Positions 35,452-44,915 of a stretch of 64,000 bases of DNA are shown here, piece after piece. The DNA comes from Brevibacterium permense (lineage in GTDB: Bacteria > Actinomycetota > Actinomycetes > Actinomycetales > Brevibacteriaceae), in assembly GCF_025506275.1 (NCBI RefSeq), contig NZ_QYCP01000095.1:124001-188000 (forward strand), read 5' to 3'. How positions within the stretch are numbered: the first letter of the stretch is position 1; the number at the start of each line of letters is the position of its first letter. The notes under the pieces are model-generated. The model worked only from the letters and a program-made list of their open reading frames with translations. It had not been told where the DNA came from and did not search any database. Both the position numbers and the translations under genes were made by a program.

Positions 35452-38400
35452 TCAGAGCTGGACGAGAGACTTCGCGATGCGCTTCTCCGACACCGGATGT
35501 GCCGTGCCCAGCGAGTTCGCGAACAGCGACACCCGCAGCTCTTCGAGCATCACAACGACTTCGACCCATTCGGCAGGCAGCGACACGATCAGCTGCGGCC
35601 ACTCGGACTTCGCCAGTGCCGGGAATCGATTGCCGATCTTCTTGACCACATCGCTGCTGCAGCCGGTGACTCGATCCATGAGCTGCTTGTCACGGATCGG
35701 CGAGTCCTGCATTCCGCCGATGCGCACCACTTCGGCCCGCACCCAGCGGGGCAGCTCGCGCAGCATCTGCGGAGTCATCGCCGCAATGGCGGCTGCGGTC
35801 GTCCGGGAGGCTCGCCACGCCTGCACATCGGCGAGGTTGGACAGGATCGCCAATGAGGAGGCCTTCGACACGAGCTTGTCGAGCTCGGTCGCCGCCTGCA
35901 GCGCCTTCATCAGGGACGGCAGCAGCGATGAACAGGTCAGCGGCAGCTCGGCGTCGACGTCCTTGCGCAGCTGCGCGAACTCATCGGCGGTGGCCACCCA
36001 TGACGTCTCGGTCGGCCCCAACCGGTCGACGACGAGGCCGCGGATCCCGACTCGAATCAGCCCGACCAGGAGCTCGTCGGCGGTCTTCTGATGACCGGCG
36101 AGGATGAGCTTCTCCTGAGTGGTCAGCCCGTCCTGCAGGTACTTCAGTGCGTCAGACGTGTGCTGGCCCAGCAGGGTGATGATCGCTTCTCGCGTGGCCA
36201 AGCGTGCCTGCGAAGCGGTGTCGAAGGCCACGAGGTCGACCGATGTCGAACGGTCTGCAAGCCCCGGAACTACGCCGGCTGCGGCCTGATCGGGGTCGGC
36301 CAGTTCACCGAACGTCCAGTCCCTCAGGCCAGTCTTCGGGGTGAACGCGCTCTGCTTCTGGCGGGCCTTGCGCACCTGGGGTGTGGCTTTTGTTCTCAGA
36401 GCGGTCAGGTCCTCGCCGAGGCCGACGGTCTTCTTCCCATCGACGACCCGGAAGGTCAGCCGCAGATGGGCGGGGATCCGCGATCGGTCGAAATCGTCGG
36501 CGGTGACCGTGATCGGCACGAGGTCGTTCAACCCTCCCCCGCCGGCGCGTTCGCTCAAGTACGCAGCGAGCACGTCCGGCAGGCTTCCCTGGTATGGAGT
36601 GAGCGCCGGCAGGATCTCACGGGCGACGTCGGGAGCGGGAACGAAGTAGCGACGTTTGCTCTTCGGCAATGACCGGATATAGGCGGCGACGAGTTCTTCG
36701 CGCAGGCCGGGGACCTGCCAGCTGAATTCGTCCGCGTCGACCGCGGGCACCGCCTCGGCGGGGATCTCCACGGTCACCCCGTCCTCGGTGCTGCCGGGGT
36801 CGAAGGAGTAGCGCAGCTTCGCCCGCGTTCCGTCGGTCAGTTCCCATTCCATCGGGAAATCCGAGGCCACCGAGGCGGTCAGTTCCTCACTGTCGTCGCT
36901 GAGCAGCACCGAGGTGGTGAGGTCGAGCAGGTGCGCGTCCCGTCGCTTCTGCTTCTTCCACCATCCCCGGAAATCCGCCGCCGAGGTGATCCCCTCCGGA
37001 ATCCGTTCGTCGAAGAATTCGTAGAGGGCATCGTCTTGGTCGAGCACGCGACGGTTCCGTGTCCGCGAGGCCAGTTCCTCGGCCTCGTCGATGACGGCCG
37101 CGTTGTGTTCGAGGAAGCCGAAGCGTTCGTGCCAGTCGCCCTCGATGAGACCCTTGCGGATGAACGCATCCCGGGCGGCCTCGGAGTCGAGGGTGCCGTA
37201 TCCGACGCGGCGGTCGCTGACGAGTGTGACCCCGTAGAGGGAGATCTTCTCGTACACCATCGATGCGCCGGCCTTCGTCGACCAGTGCGGATCCGAATGT
37301 TGGCGGGTGACCAGGTCACCGGCGGCTTCGACGACCCAGTCCGGATCGATCGCGGCGACGGTGCGTGCCCACAGGCGGGAGGTCTCGACGAGTTCGGCGG
37401 CCATGACGAAGTCCGGATTGACCTTGAAGAGTCCGGATCCGGGGAAGATCGCGAACCGGGTGCCGCGAGCTCCCTGATAGTCCTTGTGCCGCTCCGACCG
37501 TGAGCCGATCATCGTCAGCAGACCGGTGAGCAGCGATCGGTGGATGGCGGCGGCGTGCGGATCGAGTTTGGCGGCTGCCACCTGCTTCTCGGTGTCCCCG
37601 GCCGGACCGGTCCCTCCCTGCTTCTTCGCGCTGCGTTTGGCGGCGCTGAGTTCGGCGAATCCGATCTTGCCGTTCGCGCCTCGTCCGCCCTGAGCGCTTC
37701 CTTCGCCCCGACCGCCGCGGGTGCCGTGACCGCCAGGAACATTCTGACCCTCACGACCTCGACCGCTGCGACCGCCTTGACCACGGTCGGAACCGTCACC
37801 GAGCCCAGCAGCATTCGTCTTGCCGCCCTCGCCATCGAGAGCGGATCCCGCCGTGTCGGCATCGTCGCCCGGCTGCCAGACTGATTTCTCGATGCGAATG
37901 CCGGCCGAGCCGAGCAGTGAGCGCAGCTGACCGACGAGGTCCTGCCATTCGCGGATGCGCACGAAGTTGAGGAATTCCTCCTTGCAGCGGCGACGGAACT
38001 TCGAAGATCCCATGTCCGCCTGCAGACTCTGCAGGTAGTTCCACAGGTTGAGGTAGGACAGGAAATCACTGCCTCGGTGGGTGAATCGGGCGTGCTTCTC
38101 ATCGGCGGCGGCTCGGACCTCCGCCGGACGTTCCCGGGGGTCCTGGATGGACAGCGCGGCGACGATGACGGTGACCTCTCCCCCGCAGCCGGCCTCCGCC
38201 CCGGCGATGACCATCCGAGCCAAGCGGGGGTCGATCGGCAGCACGGTGAGTTTCCGACCGATCTCGGTGACGTGGATCTTCCCTGCCGAGTCGCTGGTCA
38301 GCGCCCCGAGTTCGGTGAGCATCGTCCGTCCGTCACGGACGGCCCTGGCCTCTGGCGGGGTGAGGAAAGGGAACTCGAGGATCTCCTGATCGCTTGCGGC

Positions 38401-39759
38401 GAATCCCAGTGAGGCCATCTGCAGAATGACGCTGGCGAGGTTCGTGCGCAGGATCTCCGGATCGGTGAATTCGGGACGCGAGTCGAAGTCGTCTTCCGAG
38501 TACAGGCGGATGCAGATGCCGTCACTGGTGCGCCCGGAGCGGCCCTTGCGCTGGTTCGCACTGGCTTGGGAGATCCGCTCGATCGGCAGTCGCTGCACCC
38601 GAGTGCGGTTGGAATAGCGGGAGATGCGGGCGGTGCCGACGTCGATGACGTATTTGATTCCGGGCACCGTCAGCGAGGTCTCGGCGACGTTCGTGGCCAG
38701 GACGATGCGAGGTCGTGAATGGGGCTGGAAGACCTTCTGCTGCTCCCCCGCCGAGAGTCGGGCGAACAGCGGCACGACCTCCCAGCTGCTCATCCGCGGA
38801 CGTCTGCGCAGGTGGTCACTCAAGGCATCGGCGGTGTCGCGGATCTCCCGTTCGCCGGAGAGGAAGACGAGGATGTCACCGGGTGCCTCGGCTGCGAGTT
38901 CGTCGACGGCGGCGATGATTCCGTCGGTCTGCTCCTCGACTCCGGTTTCGTAGTTCCCGGATTCGCCGGGCCCGTCGACATCGTCATCGGCAGGATCGTC
39001 CCCGAGAGGCCGGTACCGGACCTCGACGGGGAAGGTGCGGCCTTCGACGGAGATGATCGGAGCGTCATCGAAGTGAGCGGAGAACGATTCGGGGTCGATC
39101 GTCGCCGAGGTGATGATGACTTTGAGGTCGGGACGTCGGTCGAGGACTTCCTTGAGATAGCCGAGGAGGAAGTCGATGTTGAGGCTGCGTTCGTGCGCCT
39201 CGTCGATGATGATGACTTCATAGTCGCGCAGCAGTTTGTCGCGCGAGAGCTCGGACAGCAGAATGCCATCGGTCATCACCTTCACCCGGGTGGAATCGGC
39301 GACCTGCGCGGTGAACCGCACCTGGTAGCCGATGGTGCTGCCGAGCTCTTCGTCGAGTTCGTCGGCGATGCGCTCGGCCACAGTCCGGGCGGCGATGCGC
39401 CGAGGCTGGGTGTGGCCGATGAGTCCGTCGATCCCGAGGCCGAGGTCGAGGCAGATCTTCGGCAGCTGGGTGGTCTTTCCCGATCCCGTCTCACCGGCGA
39501 TGATGACGACCTGGTTGTCCAGGATCGCCTCGGCGATCTCGTCCTTCGCCGCGGTGACCGGCAGATCCTCGGGGTAGGTGACGGTGACCGGATGGGCAGC
39601 GCGGGCGTCCTTGAGCCGGGCCCGGCGCTGCTGATGGTGCGCTGCCGTGGTTCTGCGTCGCTGCTGCGAACGCCCACGTCCGCTCTTCCCGCGCCGAGGC
39701 GGCCGTCCTGGATTCGTGTTCGCTGGAGTGGTCGACGGGGTCGGGTTCTCTTCTGCCAT
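35452..39759 (-). CDS. hrpA: ATP-dependent RNA helicase HrpA (DEAH box)
   Basis: This 1435-residue DEAH-box helicase matches HrpA in length (about 1300). The N-terminal 45 residues are Arg/Gln-rich and probably bind RNA. Walker A is AGETGSGKTTQLPKI, motif II IIDEAHERSLNIDF and motif VI QRKGRSGRTSDG. An insert near residues 660-720 is Gly/Arg/Gln-rich and low complexity (RGGRGEGSAQGGRGANGK), an RGG-like segment not usual in E. coli HrpA. The DUF3418-type C-terminal domain is present. Role: rescue of stalled or collided ribosomes and mRNA processing. Confidence 0.92.
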   Translation of the reverse strand: MAEENPTPSTTPANTNPGRPPRRGKSGRGRSQQRRRTTAAHHQQRRARLKDARAAHPVTVTYPEDLPVTAAKDEIAEAILDNQVVIIAGETGSGKTTQLPKICLDLGLGIDGLIGHTQPRRIAARTVAERIADELDEELGSTIGYQVRFTAQVADSTRVKVMTDGILLSELSRDKLLRDYEVIIIDEAHERSLNIDFLLGYLKEVLDRRPDLKVIITSATIDPESFSAHFDDAPIISVEGRTFPVEVRYRPLGDDPADDDVDGPGESGNYETGVEEQTDGIIAAVDELAAEAPGDILVFLSGEREIRDTADALSDHLRRRPRMSSWEVVPLFARLSAGEQQKVFQPHSRPRIVLATNVAETSLTVPGIKYVIDVGTARISRYSNRTRVQRLPIERISQASANQRKGRSGRTSDGICIRLYSEDDFDSRPEFTDPEILRTNLASVILQMASLGFAASDQEILEFPFLTPPEARAVRDGRTMLTELGALTSDSAGKIHVTEIGRKLTVLPIDPRLARMVIAGAEAGCGGEVTVIVAALSIQDPRERPAEVRAAADEKHARFTHRGSDFLSYLNLWNYLQSLQADMGSSKFRRRCKEEFLNFVRIREWQDLVGQLRSLLGSAGIRIEKSVWQPGDDADTAGSALDGEGGKTNAAGLGDGSDRGQGGRSGRGREGQNVPGGHGTRGGRGEGSAQGGRGANGKIGFAELSAAKRSAKKQGGTGPAGDTEKQVAAAKLDPHAAAIHRSLLTGLLTMIGSRSERHKDYQGARGTRFAIFPGSGLFKVNPDFVMAAELVETSRLWARTVAAIDPDWVVEAAGDLVTRQHSDPHWSTKAGASMVYEKISLYGVTLVSDRRVGYGTLDSEAARDAFIRKGLIEGDWHERFGFLEHNAAVIDEAEELASRTRNRRVLDQDDALYEFFDERIPEGITSAADFRGWWKKQKRRDAHLLDLTTSVLLSDDSEELTASVASDFPMEWELTDGTRAKLRYSFDPGSTEDGVTVEIPAEAVPAVDADEFSWQVPGLREELVAAYIRSLPKSKRRYFVPAPDVAREILPALTPYQGSLPDVLAAYLSERAGGGGLNDLVPITVTADDFDRSRIPAHLRLTFRVVDGKKTVGLGEDLTALRTKATPQVRKARQKQSAFTPKTGLRDWTFGELADPDQAAAGVVPGLADRSTSVDLVAFDTASQARLATREAIITLLGQHTSDALKYLQDGLTTQEKLILAGHQKTADELLVGLIRVGIRGLVVDRLGPTETSWVATADEFAQLRKDVDAELPLTCSSLLPSLMKALQAATELDKLVSKASSLAILSNLADVQAWRASRTTAAAIAAMTPQMLRELPRWVRAEVVRIGGMQDSPIRDKQLMDRVTGCSSDVVKKIGNRFPALAKSEWPQLIVSLPAEWVEVVVMLEELRVSLFANSLGTAHPVSEKRIAKSLVQL

Positions 39760-39810
39760 TGCGTCTCCCAGCTTAGCGGCAATGCCCAGGCCCGGGCCCG
39801 CCGAGGCAGG

Positions 39811-41151
39811 TTACTCCCCGCCGCCCCAGAGTGGGGCGAGCGCCGAGTAGAGCTGCTGGATGCCGAGGATGATGAACAGCAGTGCTGTGATCGCCAGAGC
39901 GATGTTCGTGTGCAGCTTGTTCGCCCATTCCTTCGGGATCTTCTTGCCGTTGAGGAGGCCGAGCAGGGTGACCGCGAGGAACGGCATGAACAGCGAGCCG
40001 AGGACACCGTAGGCGAGGATGAGTCCGATCGGTTTGCCGAGTACGAACAGCAGCATCGGCGGGAACGTCAGCCACAGCACATAGAACTTGAAGTACTTGC
40101 CGCCGGTCAGGGTGTCGGGGTGTCCGCCCGGCTTCTTGCGCATATGCCCCCAGAAGTCGGCGAACATCAGGGACACTCCGTTCCATACTCCGATGATCGA
40201 GGAGAAGGAAGCGGCCCAGAATCCGACGAGGAAGCCGATGCCCACGACCTCGCCGTAGCGGGCTTTGAGGACGTCGGCGAGGTCGAGCAGTCCCTTGTCC
40301 TCGGCAGAGATAGAGACTCCCGCGGCACGGACGACCTCGGCGCCGACGATGAGCATAGCGATGACGAAGATGCCGGTCATCACGTACGCCATCGAGTTGT
40401 CGATGCGCATCACCCGCATCCACTTCGGAGTGTGCCAGCCCTTCTCGCGCAGCCAGTAGCCGTACGCGGCCAGGGTGATGGTGCCGCCGACGCCTCCGGC
40501 GAGCGCGAGTGTGTAGATCACTCCGCCCTCGGGGATGATGGGGATCAGTCCGGTGAGCATATCGGGGATATTGGGGGCGGCGATGATCGCCAGTCCAACG
40601 ACGGTGATGAACATGATCCCTACGAGAACGGCGGTGATCTTCTCGAACACGCCGTAGCGGCCGAACCACACCATGACGAAGCCGGCCAGGCCCATGAGCA
40701 CCGACCACACGGTGAGGTTGAGGCCGGGGAAGAGCGCGGCCAGCGGCAGCGCCGCCGAGCTCATCGCCGTGGCTCCGTAGACGAAGCCCCAGATGATGAT
40801 GTACGGCCCGAAGTACCACGTGGTCCAGCGGCCGAGCGATCGCCACCCCTCGAAGATCGTCTTTCCGGTCGCGAGGCTGAACCTGCCGGCTCCTTCGACG
40901 AGGACGATCTTGAGGATGACGCCGACGATCACTGCCCACAGCAGTCCGTAGCCGAACTGGCTGCCGGCCACCAGGGTCGCCACCATATCTGCGGCACCGA
41001 CGCCGGTGGCCGCGACGACGAGGCCAGGACCGATGACCTTCCATTTAGCCGGGCCGGAGGCCTCTTCGATTCCGGAAACGGTCTCTGCGTCGCCCGCGTC
41101 GCCGGGGCCGGAACCGTTCGACTGCTCACTCATGGAGTTATTCGCTTTCAT
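39811..41151 (-). CDS. Nramp-family divalent metal transporter
   Basis: This 446-residue protein has a 35-residue acidic/polar N-terminus and about 11 hydrophobic segments. The first segment carries GPGLVVAATGVGAADMVATLV; canonical MntH proteins have DPGN-A there, so the metal-binding Asp-Pro-Gly-Asn is replaced. This suggests the divergent Nramp-related group, with substrates other than Mn2+ possible. It imports divalent cations with protons if functional. ATG 41151 is kept; ATG 41133 is an alternative. A 7-bp inverted repeat lies in the divergent promoter region. Confidence 0.8.
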   Translation of the reverse strand: MKANNSMSEQSNGSGPGDAGDAETVSGIEEASGPAKWKVIGPGLVVAATGVGAADMVATLVAGSQFGYGLLWAVIVGVILKIVLVEGAGRFSLATGKTIFEGWRSLGRWTTWYFGPYIIIWGFVYGATAMSSAALPLAALFPGLNLTVWSVLMGLAGFVMVWFGRYGVFEKITAVLVGIMFITVVGLAIIAAPNIPDMLTGLIPIIPEGGVIYTLALAGGVGGTITLAAYGYWLREKGWHTPKWMRVMRIDNSMAYVMTGIFVIAMLIVGAEVVRAAGVSISAEDKGLLDLADVLKARYGEVVGIGFLVGFWAASFSSIIGVWNGVSLMFADFWGHMRKKPGGHPDTLTGGKYFKFYVLWLTFPPMLLFVLGKPIGLILAYGVLGSLFMPFLAVTLLGLLNGKKIPKEWANKLHTNIALAITALLFIILGIQQLYSALAPLWGGGE

Positions 41152-41251
41152 CTTCGGCCGCGCACAGACTCACCGGATGGTCGGGGATCCTCCATCGGGT
41201 TCTCCCGCATATCGGCGGCGCAGCGGTCTCAGCATGTCCACAGTCATGATA

Positions 41252-41277
41252 GGTGACAACGGTGATTGCATGTCACC
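41252..41277. promoter_or_regulatory. inverted repeat in the Nramp/DUF202 divergent region
   Basis: GGTGACA (41252-41258) and TGTCACC (41271-41277) form perfect 7-bp arms around 12 bp. The element sits between the Nramp start (41151) and the leaderless DUF202 start (41310), positioned to act on both. A metal-responsive operator is a guess. Confidence 0.45.
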
Positions 41278-41297
41278 AGTCCCACGCCGTCTACGGT

Positions 41298-41303
41298 TAT
41301 CCT
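41298..41303 (+). promoter_or_regulatory. -10 element of leaderless DUF202 gene
   Basis: TATCCT is followed by 6 bp and then GTG at 41310. The only purine run (GAAGG) abuts the GTG, too close for a ribosome site. Confidence 0.45.
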
Positions 41304-41309
41304 CGAAGG

Positions 41310-41702
41310 GTGAGTGAGAACAATTCATCGCAGGACTCCCGCAGCCGCATCGCCCGATGGGCCTTCCCCGACGGAGTCGACCCCGATCCTCGCTTCACCC
41401 TGGCCAACGAGCGGACCTTCCTGTCCTGGATTCGCACCGCGTTGGCGTTCATCGGCGGCGGAATCGCCGTCGAGGCCTTCACCTCGGAGATCTTCAGCAC
41501 GGGTCTGCGGGCGACCCTGTCGATCGTGCTCATGGTCATCGGCTTCGTCCTCGCCGCCGGTGCCGCCGTCCGCTGGCATCGCATCGAATCGGCGATGCGT
41601 CGCAAGACCTCACTGCCGCTGCCGCTCATCATCCCCATCGTCAGCCTCGCCTCGGCGCTGGGTGCCGGTCTTCTCGTCCTGGTGTTCGCCGGCCTGCTGT
41701 GA
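41310..41702 (+). CDS. DUF202/YidH-family membrane protein
   Basis: This 130-residue protein has the DUF202 signature LANERTFLSWIRTALAFIGGGIAVE and three hydrophobic segments. The family is small inner-membrane proteins of unknown role, usually found in pairs. GTG 41310 is chosen because the -10 element sits 6 nt before it. The stop overlaps the start of the second DUF202 gene (TGATG). Confidence 0.8.
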   Translation: MSENNSSQDSRSRIARWAFPDGVDPDPRFTLANERTFLSWIRTALAFIGGGIAVEAFTSEIFSTGLRATLSIVLMVIGFVLAAGAAVRWHRIESAMRRKTSLPLPLIIPIVSLASALGAGLLVLVFAGLL

Positions 41703-42049
41703 TGCCGACCCGCTCACCGCGACCGCAGCCGCATGACGATCCGGCTCTGCAGCCGGAACGCACCGTCCAATCATGGCTGCGCACGAGTCTGACGATGACG
41801 GTCGTCAGCCTCATCTTCATGCGCTTCATCCACGTCTTCCAAGGCTGGTCGGTGGCGCTCTTCGTCGTGTGCATGGGCATGGCCATCGTCGCCATCGCCA
41901 TGCAGGTCAGACGCTACCGGCTCGGTTCGGTCTCGATTCGGGCCGAACGCGGCCGGCCGTCGCCATGGGCGGTCATCTTCCTCACGACCTCGGTGTGTCT
42001 GATTTCGGTGCTGAGCATCGCCTCAGTCATCAAGATCAGCCTGCTCTGA
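41702..42049 (+). CDS. second DUF202-family membrane protein
   Basis: This 115-residue protein has a shortened DUF202 motif (QPERTVQSWLRTSLTMTVVSLIFMRF) and three hydrophobic stretches. It overlaps the upstream DUF202 gene by one base, so it is translationally coupled, and the two probably form a heteromeric membrane unit. Function is unknown. Confidence 0.78.
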   Translation: MPTRSPRPQPHDDPALQPERTVQSWLRTSLTMTVVSLIFMRFIHVFQGWSVALFVVCMGMAIVAIAMQVRRYRLGSVSIRAERGRPSPWAVIFLTTSVCLISVLSIASVIKISLL

Positions 42050-42176
42050 GGCTCTCCACCCGCTCAACCTTCCAGACCGCCTGATCGGCATCCCATCTGC
42101 TTCCACCCGACACCGCGCACGCCCGCTGCGCATGCCGCGTTATGAGACCGCCGTCCGGTCCGCTGACCTGCACGCC

Positions 42177-42182
42177 TAAACT
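42177..42182 (+). promoter_or_regulatory. -10 element of a leaderless gene
   Basis: TAAACT followed by 7 bp and ATG at 42190, with no ribosome site. Confidence 0.45.
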
Positions 42183-42189
42183 GGTGCGT

Positions 42190-42507
42190 ATGAAGGATGC
42201 ACGCGAAGTCTCCACCGCCCCACTCGTCGCCGTCGGCCTCATCGGCGGCTTCCTCACCGCCCGCGAGACCGGGATCCGCCCCCTCGGCGGAGTCGTCCTC
42301 GCCGCAGCGGGTGCCTACGCCGCCCGCTCCTGGTATGTGAAGAAGGGCTGGCCGGCCGCCACCGGACTGAGCTTGGCCTACCTCGGCGGGTTCGGCGCTT
42401 CCCATCCCCTGGCGAAGAAGATCGGCGCATGGCCGGCCGTGTTCGCCGTCAGCGCGGTCAGCGCCGCAGCCTCCTATATCGTCTCCGATATCGCCGAGTC
42501 GGACTGA
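42190..42507 (+). CDS. small hydrophobic protein of unknown function
   Basis: This 105-residue Ala/Gly-rich protein has three or four hydrophobic segments and starts MKDAREVSTAPLVAVGLIGG. The family is not recognised, though the length and composition are those of a small actinobacterial membrane protein. The start is supported by the TAAACT element 7 bp upstream. The 161 bp to the next gene contain nothing I recognise. Confidence 0.65.
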   Translation: MKDAREVSTAPLVAVGLIGGFLTARETGIRPLGGVVLAAAGAYAARSWYVKKGWPAATGLSLAYLGGFGASHPLAKKIGAWPAVFAVSAVSAAASYIVSDIAESD

Positions 42508-42668
42508 TCCCACCGTCGAGGAGGCTCGACCTCCGCACGTCGCCGTGCATTCCGCCCGGCGACGATCCCGACCGTCCCGAACTGGTACCCGCTCTACGGG
42601 ACTGACACCAGCCGCACCAGACTGACCGCAGCACTCCCAGCCGCAGGAAGCGAGGACCCGAGCAGCCC

Positions 42669-43595
42669 ATGCTGGCCGTATTCGAAGGTTTCGCCGTCAT
42701 CGCCGGAGTCATTCTGGTCGGGTTCGTCCTCGGCCGCTCCGGCGTACTCGGTCCCCACGGCCAGCAGGTCATCGCGAAGCTCGTCTTCTACGCCGGCACC
42801 CCGACGCTACTCTATGTCACAGTCTCCGAGACCGACCTCGGGCTGATCTTCAACACCGCCCTCTTCGCCACCGGCGGCTCGGCGCTCATCGTCGGTGCCG
42901 CCCTCTTCGTCCTCACCAAGTGGATCAGAAAGCGCAGCACCGGGGAGGCGATGTTCTCCGCGTGGGCGACCAGCTACGTCAACATCGGCAACCTCGGCAT
43001 CCCGATCGCCGCCTATGTCCTCCGCGACATCGGCTATGTCGCCCCGGTCCTGCTCTTCCAATTGCTCGTCCTCGCCCCCATCGGCATGGCCGTGCTCGAC
43101 GGTGCGGGCAAGAAGCAGCATGATTCGCAGTGGTACTCCGCGATCCTCCAAGTGCTCAAGAACCCCATCGTCCTCGGTGCTGCAGCCGGTGTGGCCGCCT
43201 CGGCGACGGGCTTCGAGCTGCCGCGTTTCGTCTTCGAACCCATCGACATGATCGGCGCCACCGCGGTCCCGGGTGCCCTGTTGGCGTTCGGCATCTCGCT
43301 CAAGGACGGGTGGGGAATCCCCGTCAAGGGAAGCCGCGCACAGCTGAGCTACATCACCGGCGCCAAAATCATCGCTCAGCCGGTCATCGCCTGGGCCATC
43401 GGCGGCCCTCTGCTCGGCTACGACGGGGTCGACCTCTTCGCCATAGTCGTCACCTCCGCGCTGCCGACCGCGCAGAACGTCTACATATACTCGATGCAGT
43501 ACCGACAATCCGAGGCGCTCATGCGCGATGCCGTCTTCATCACCACCGTGCTCTCCGTTCCGGCTCTCGTCATCATCGCCGCCCTCCTCGGCTGA
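42669..43595 (+). CDS. AEC-family (auxin efflux carrier-like) transporter
   Basis: This 308-residue protein has about ten hydrophobic segments in two inverted halves. The unwound-helix motif NIGNLGIPIAAYVL in the first half and ALPTAQNVYIYSMQYRQSEALMRDAVFITTVLS in the second are typical of bacterial AEC carriers, which export or import carboxylates such as malate or malonate. No catabolic gene is adjacent, so the substrate is open. Confidence 0.85.
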   Translation: MLAVFEGFAVIAGVILVGFVLGRSGVLGPHGQQVIAKLVFYAGTPTLLYVTVSETDLGLIFNTALFATGGSALIVGAALFVLTKWIRKRSTGEAMFSAWATSYVNIGNLGIPIAAYVLRDIGYVAPVLLFQLLVLAPIGMAVLDGAGKKQHDSQWYSAILQVLKNPIVLGAAAGVAASATGFELPRFVFEPIDMIGATAVPGALLAFGISLKDGWGIPVKGSRAQLSYITGAKIIAQPVIAWAIGGPLLGYDGVDLFAIVVTSALPTAQNVYIYSMQYRQSEALMRDAVFITTVLSVPALVIIAALLG

Positions 43596-43663
43596 CTCCG
43601 CGAAATCGGCCGCCGTGGCGTGTCCTCCCCCGCTTGGACCCTGTGGTCACTGACAATGGGGAT

Positions 43664-44854
43664 GTGTCCAGAGACGAGAAGAACGAGACCGAAGACCTCC
43701 TGAGCAGGCGGATGAGTTCAGGGTCTGCCAGTGCTGCCGACAAGCAGTCGCAGGCTCCTCTGGAGGCGGCCAATGATCCCTCGACCGACACCGAGGCGTT
43801 CGATCCGATCACGGATCCCATTGCCGAGGATGCCCCCAAGCATTCCGCGGATGCGAAGCCCTCGACGGGTCCGGTGAGGGTGACTCCCGCCCACTCGACG
43901 AATCCGACCTCTCAGCCCGCGACCGCAAGCACGCGTACCGCCGACCACACCGCCGCGCAGAAGTCAGCCGGCACGGATTCGGCCGCCGTTGCATCGACAG
44001 CCGGGGCATCATCCTCGACCGATGCAGGGGCCACACGCGAGGTGCCGCAGAATGCGCGCACCGCGGTGATGAGCGAAGCCGATTGGGCCGCGGTGTCGAA
44101 GGCGGCAACGTCGACCGATGCCCGCGATCCCGAGGTGCCCGAACGACGTCGGTCCGTGCTCGATGTCATCGGCACGATCTGGATCATGCTCGCCACCCCC
44201 TTCGTCCTGTTGGCTCTGGCGGTGCGCTTCGTCGCCTCGGGGATCTTCCTCAAGTTCGAGTACTTCCGGCCCGGTTTCCCGGCCGATCAGTTCGGCTTCA
44301 GTGCCGCCGACCGTGAGCACTACGGGACCTATGTCATCGACTATCTGCACAACTTCGATTCCCGGCGCTACCTCGCCGATATCGTCATGCCCAACGGGGA
44401 GCCGATCTTCATCTCCGACGAACTCAGCCATATGGCTGACGTCAAGGGTCTGATCTCGCTGCTCTACCTCGTGGCTCTCGTCGGCATCATCGGATCTGTG
44501 CTGTTCGGCATCTACATGTGCCGCAGAAACGGATCGGGCATCCATGCAGGCGTGCGTCTGGGGTCGATCTTCAGCATCATCGTCATGGCCGCTGTCGCCG
44601 TTGTCGCCGTCCTCGGCTGGGACAGCTTCTTCCGCGGGTTCCACAAGGTGTTCTTCGCCGATGGGACCTGGGAGTTCTACGCCGATGATTCGCTCATCCG
44701 CCTCTTCCCGCCTCAGTTCTGGGTCGATGCGGGCATCGCCGGCGGCGGGCTGTTCGTGCTCCTGGCGATCATCCTCTTCCTGCTCAGCTTCACCGGTCAC
44801 AAGAAGCGCCGGGCGCTGCGCAAGGCACGTAAGGACGCCGAAGCAGAGATCTGA
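43664..44854 (+). CDS. TIGR01906/DUF1461-like integral membrane protein with disordered N-terminus
   Basis: This 396-residue protein begins with about 155 polar residues rich in Ser, Thr, Ala and Asp, predicted disordered. Then come four hydrophobic segments (near 170, 260, 300 and 365) and an extracytoplasmic stretch with YVIDYLHNFD and ELSHMADVKGL. This matches TIGR01906/DUF1461 proteins of unknown role. GTG 43664 (VSRDEKNETED) is the most likely start. The long N-terminus is unusual, since the family core is about 220 residues. Confidence 0.72.
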   Translation: MSRDEKNETEDLLSRRMSSGSASAADKQSQAPLEAANDPSTDTEAFDPITDPIAEDAPKHSADAKPSTGPVRVTPAHSTNPTSQPATASTRTADHTAAQKSAGTDSAAVASTAGASSSTDAGATREVPQNARTAVMSEADWAAVSKAATSTDARDPEVPERRRSVLDVIGTIWIMLATPFVLLALAVRFVASGIFLKFEYFRPGFPADQFGFSAADREHYGTYVIDYLHNFDSRRYLADIVMPNGEPIFISDELSHMADVKGLISLLYLVALVGIIGSVLFGIYMCRRNGSGIHAGVRLGSIFSIIVMAAVAVVAVLGWDSFFRGFHKVFFADGTWEFYADDSLIRLFPPQFWVDAGIAGGGLFVLLAIILFLLSFTGHKKRRALRKARKDAEAEI

Positions 44855-44915
44855 TTCGGTTTCGCCGCAGTCCGGAGCATCGGCCTCCGGCGGCACAGCA
44901 GCGCGTCACTGTACA

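Noticed and set aside
38719-41256. 845-codon open frame on the plus strand
   Set aside because: It is antisense to hrpA and the Nramp-like gene, with Asp/Glu/Arg-rich repetitive composition. Shadow of real genes.
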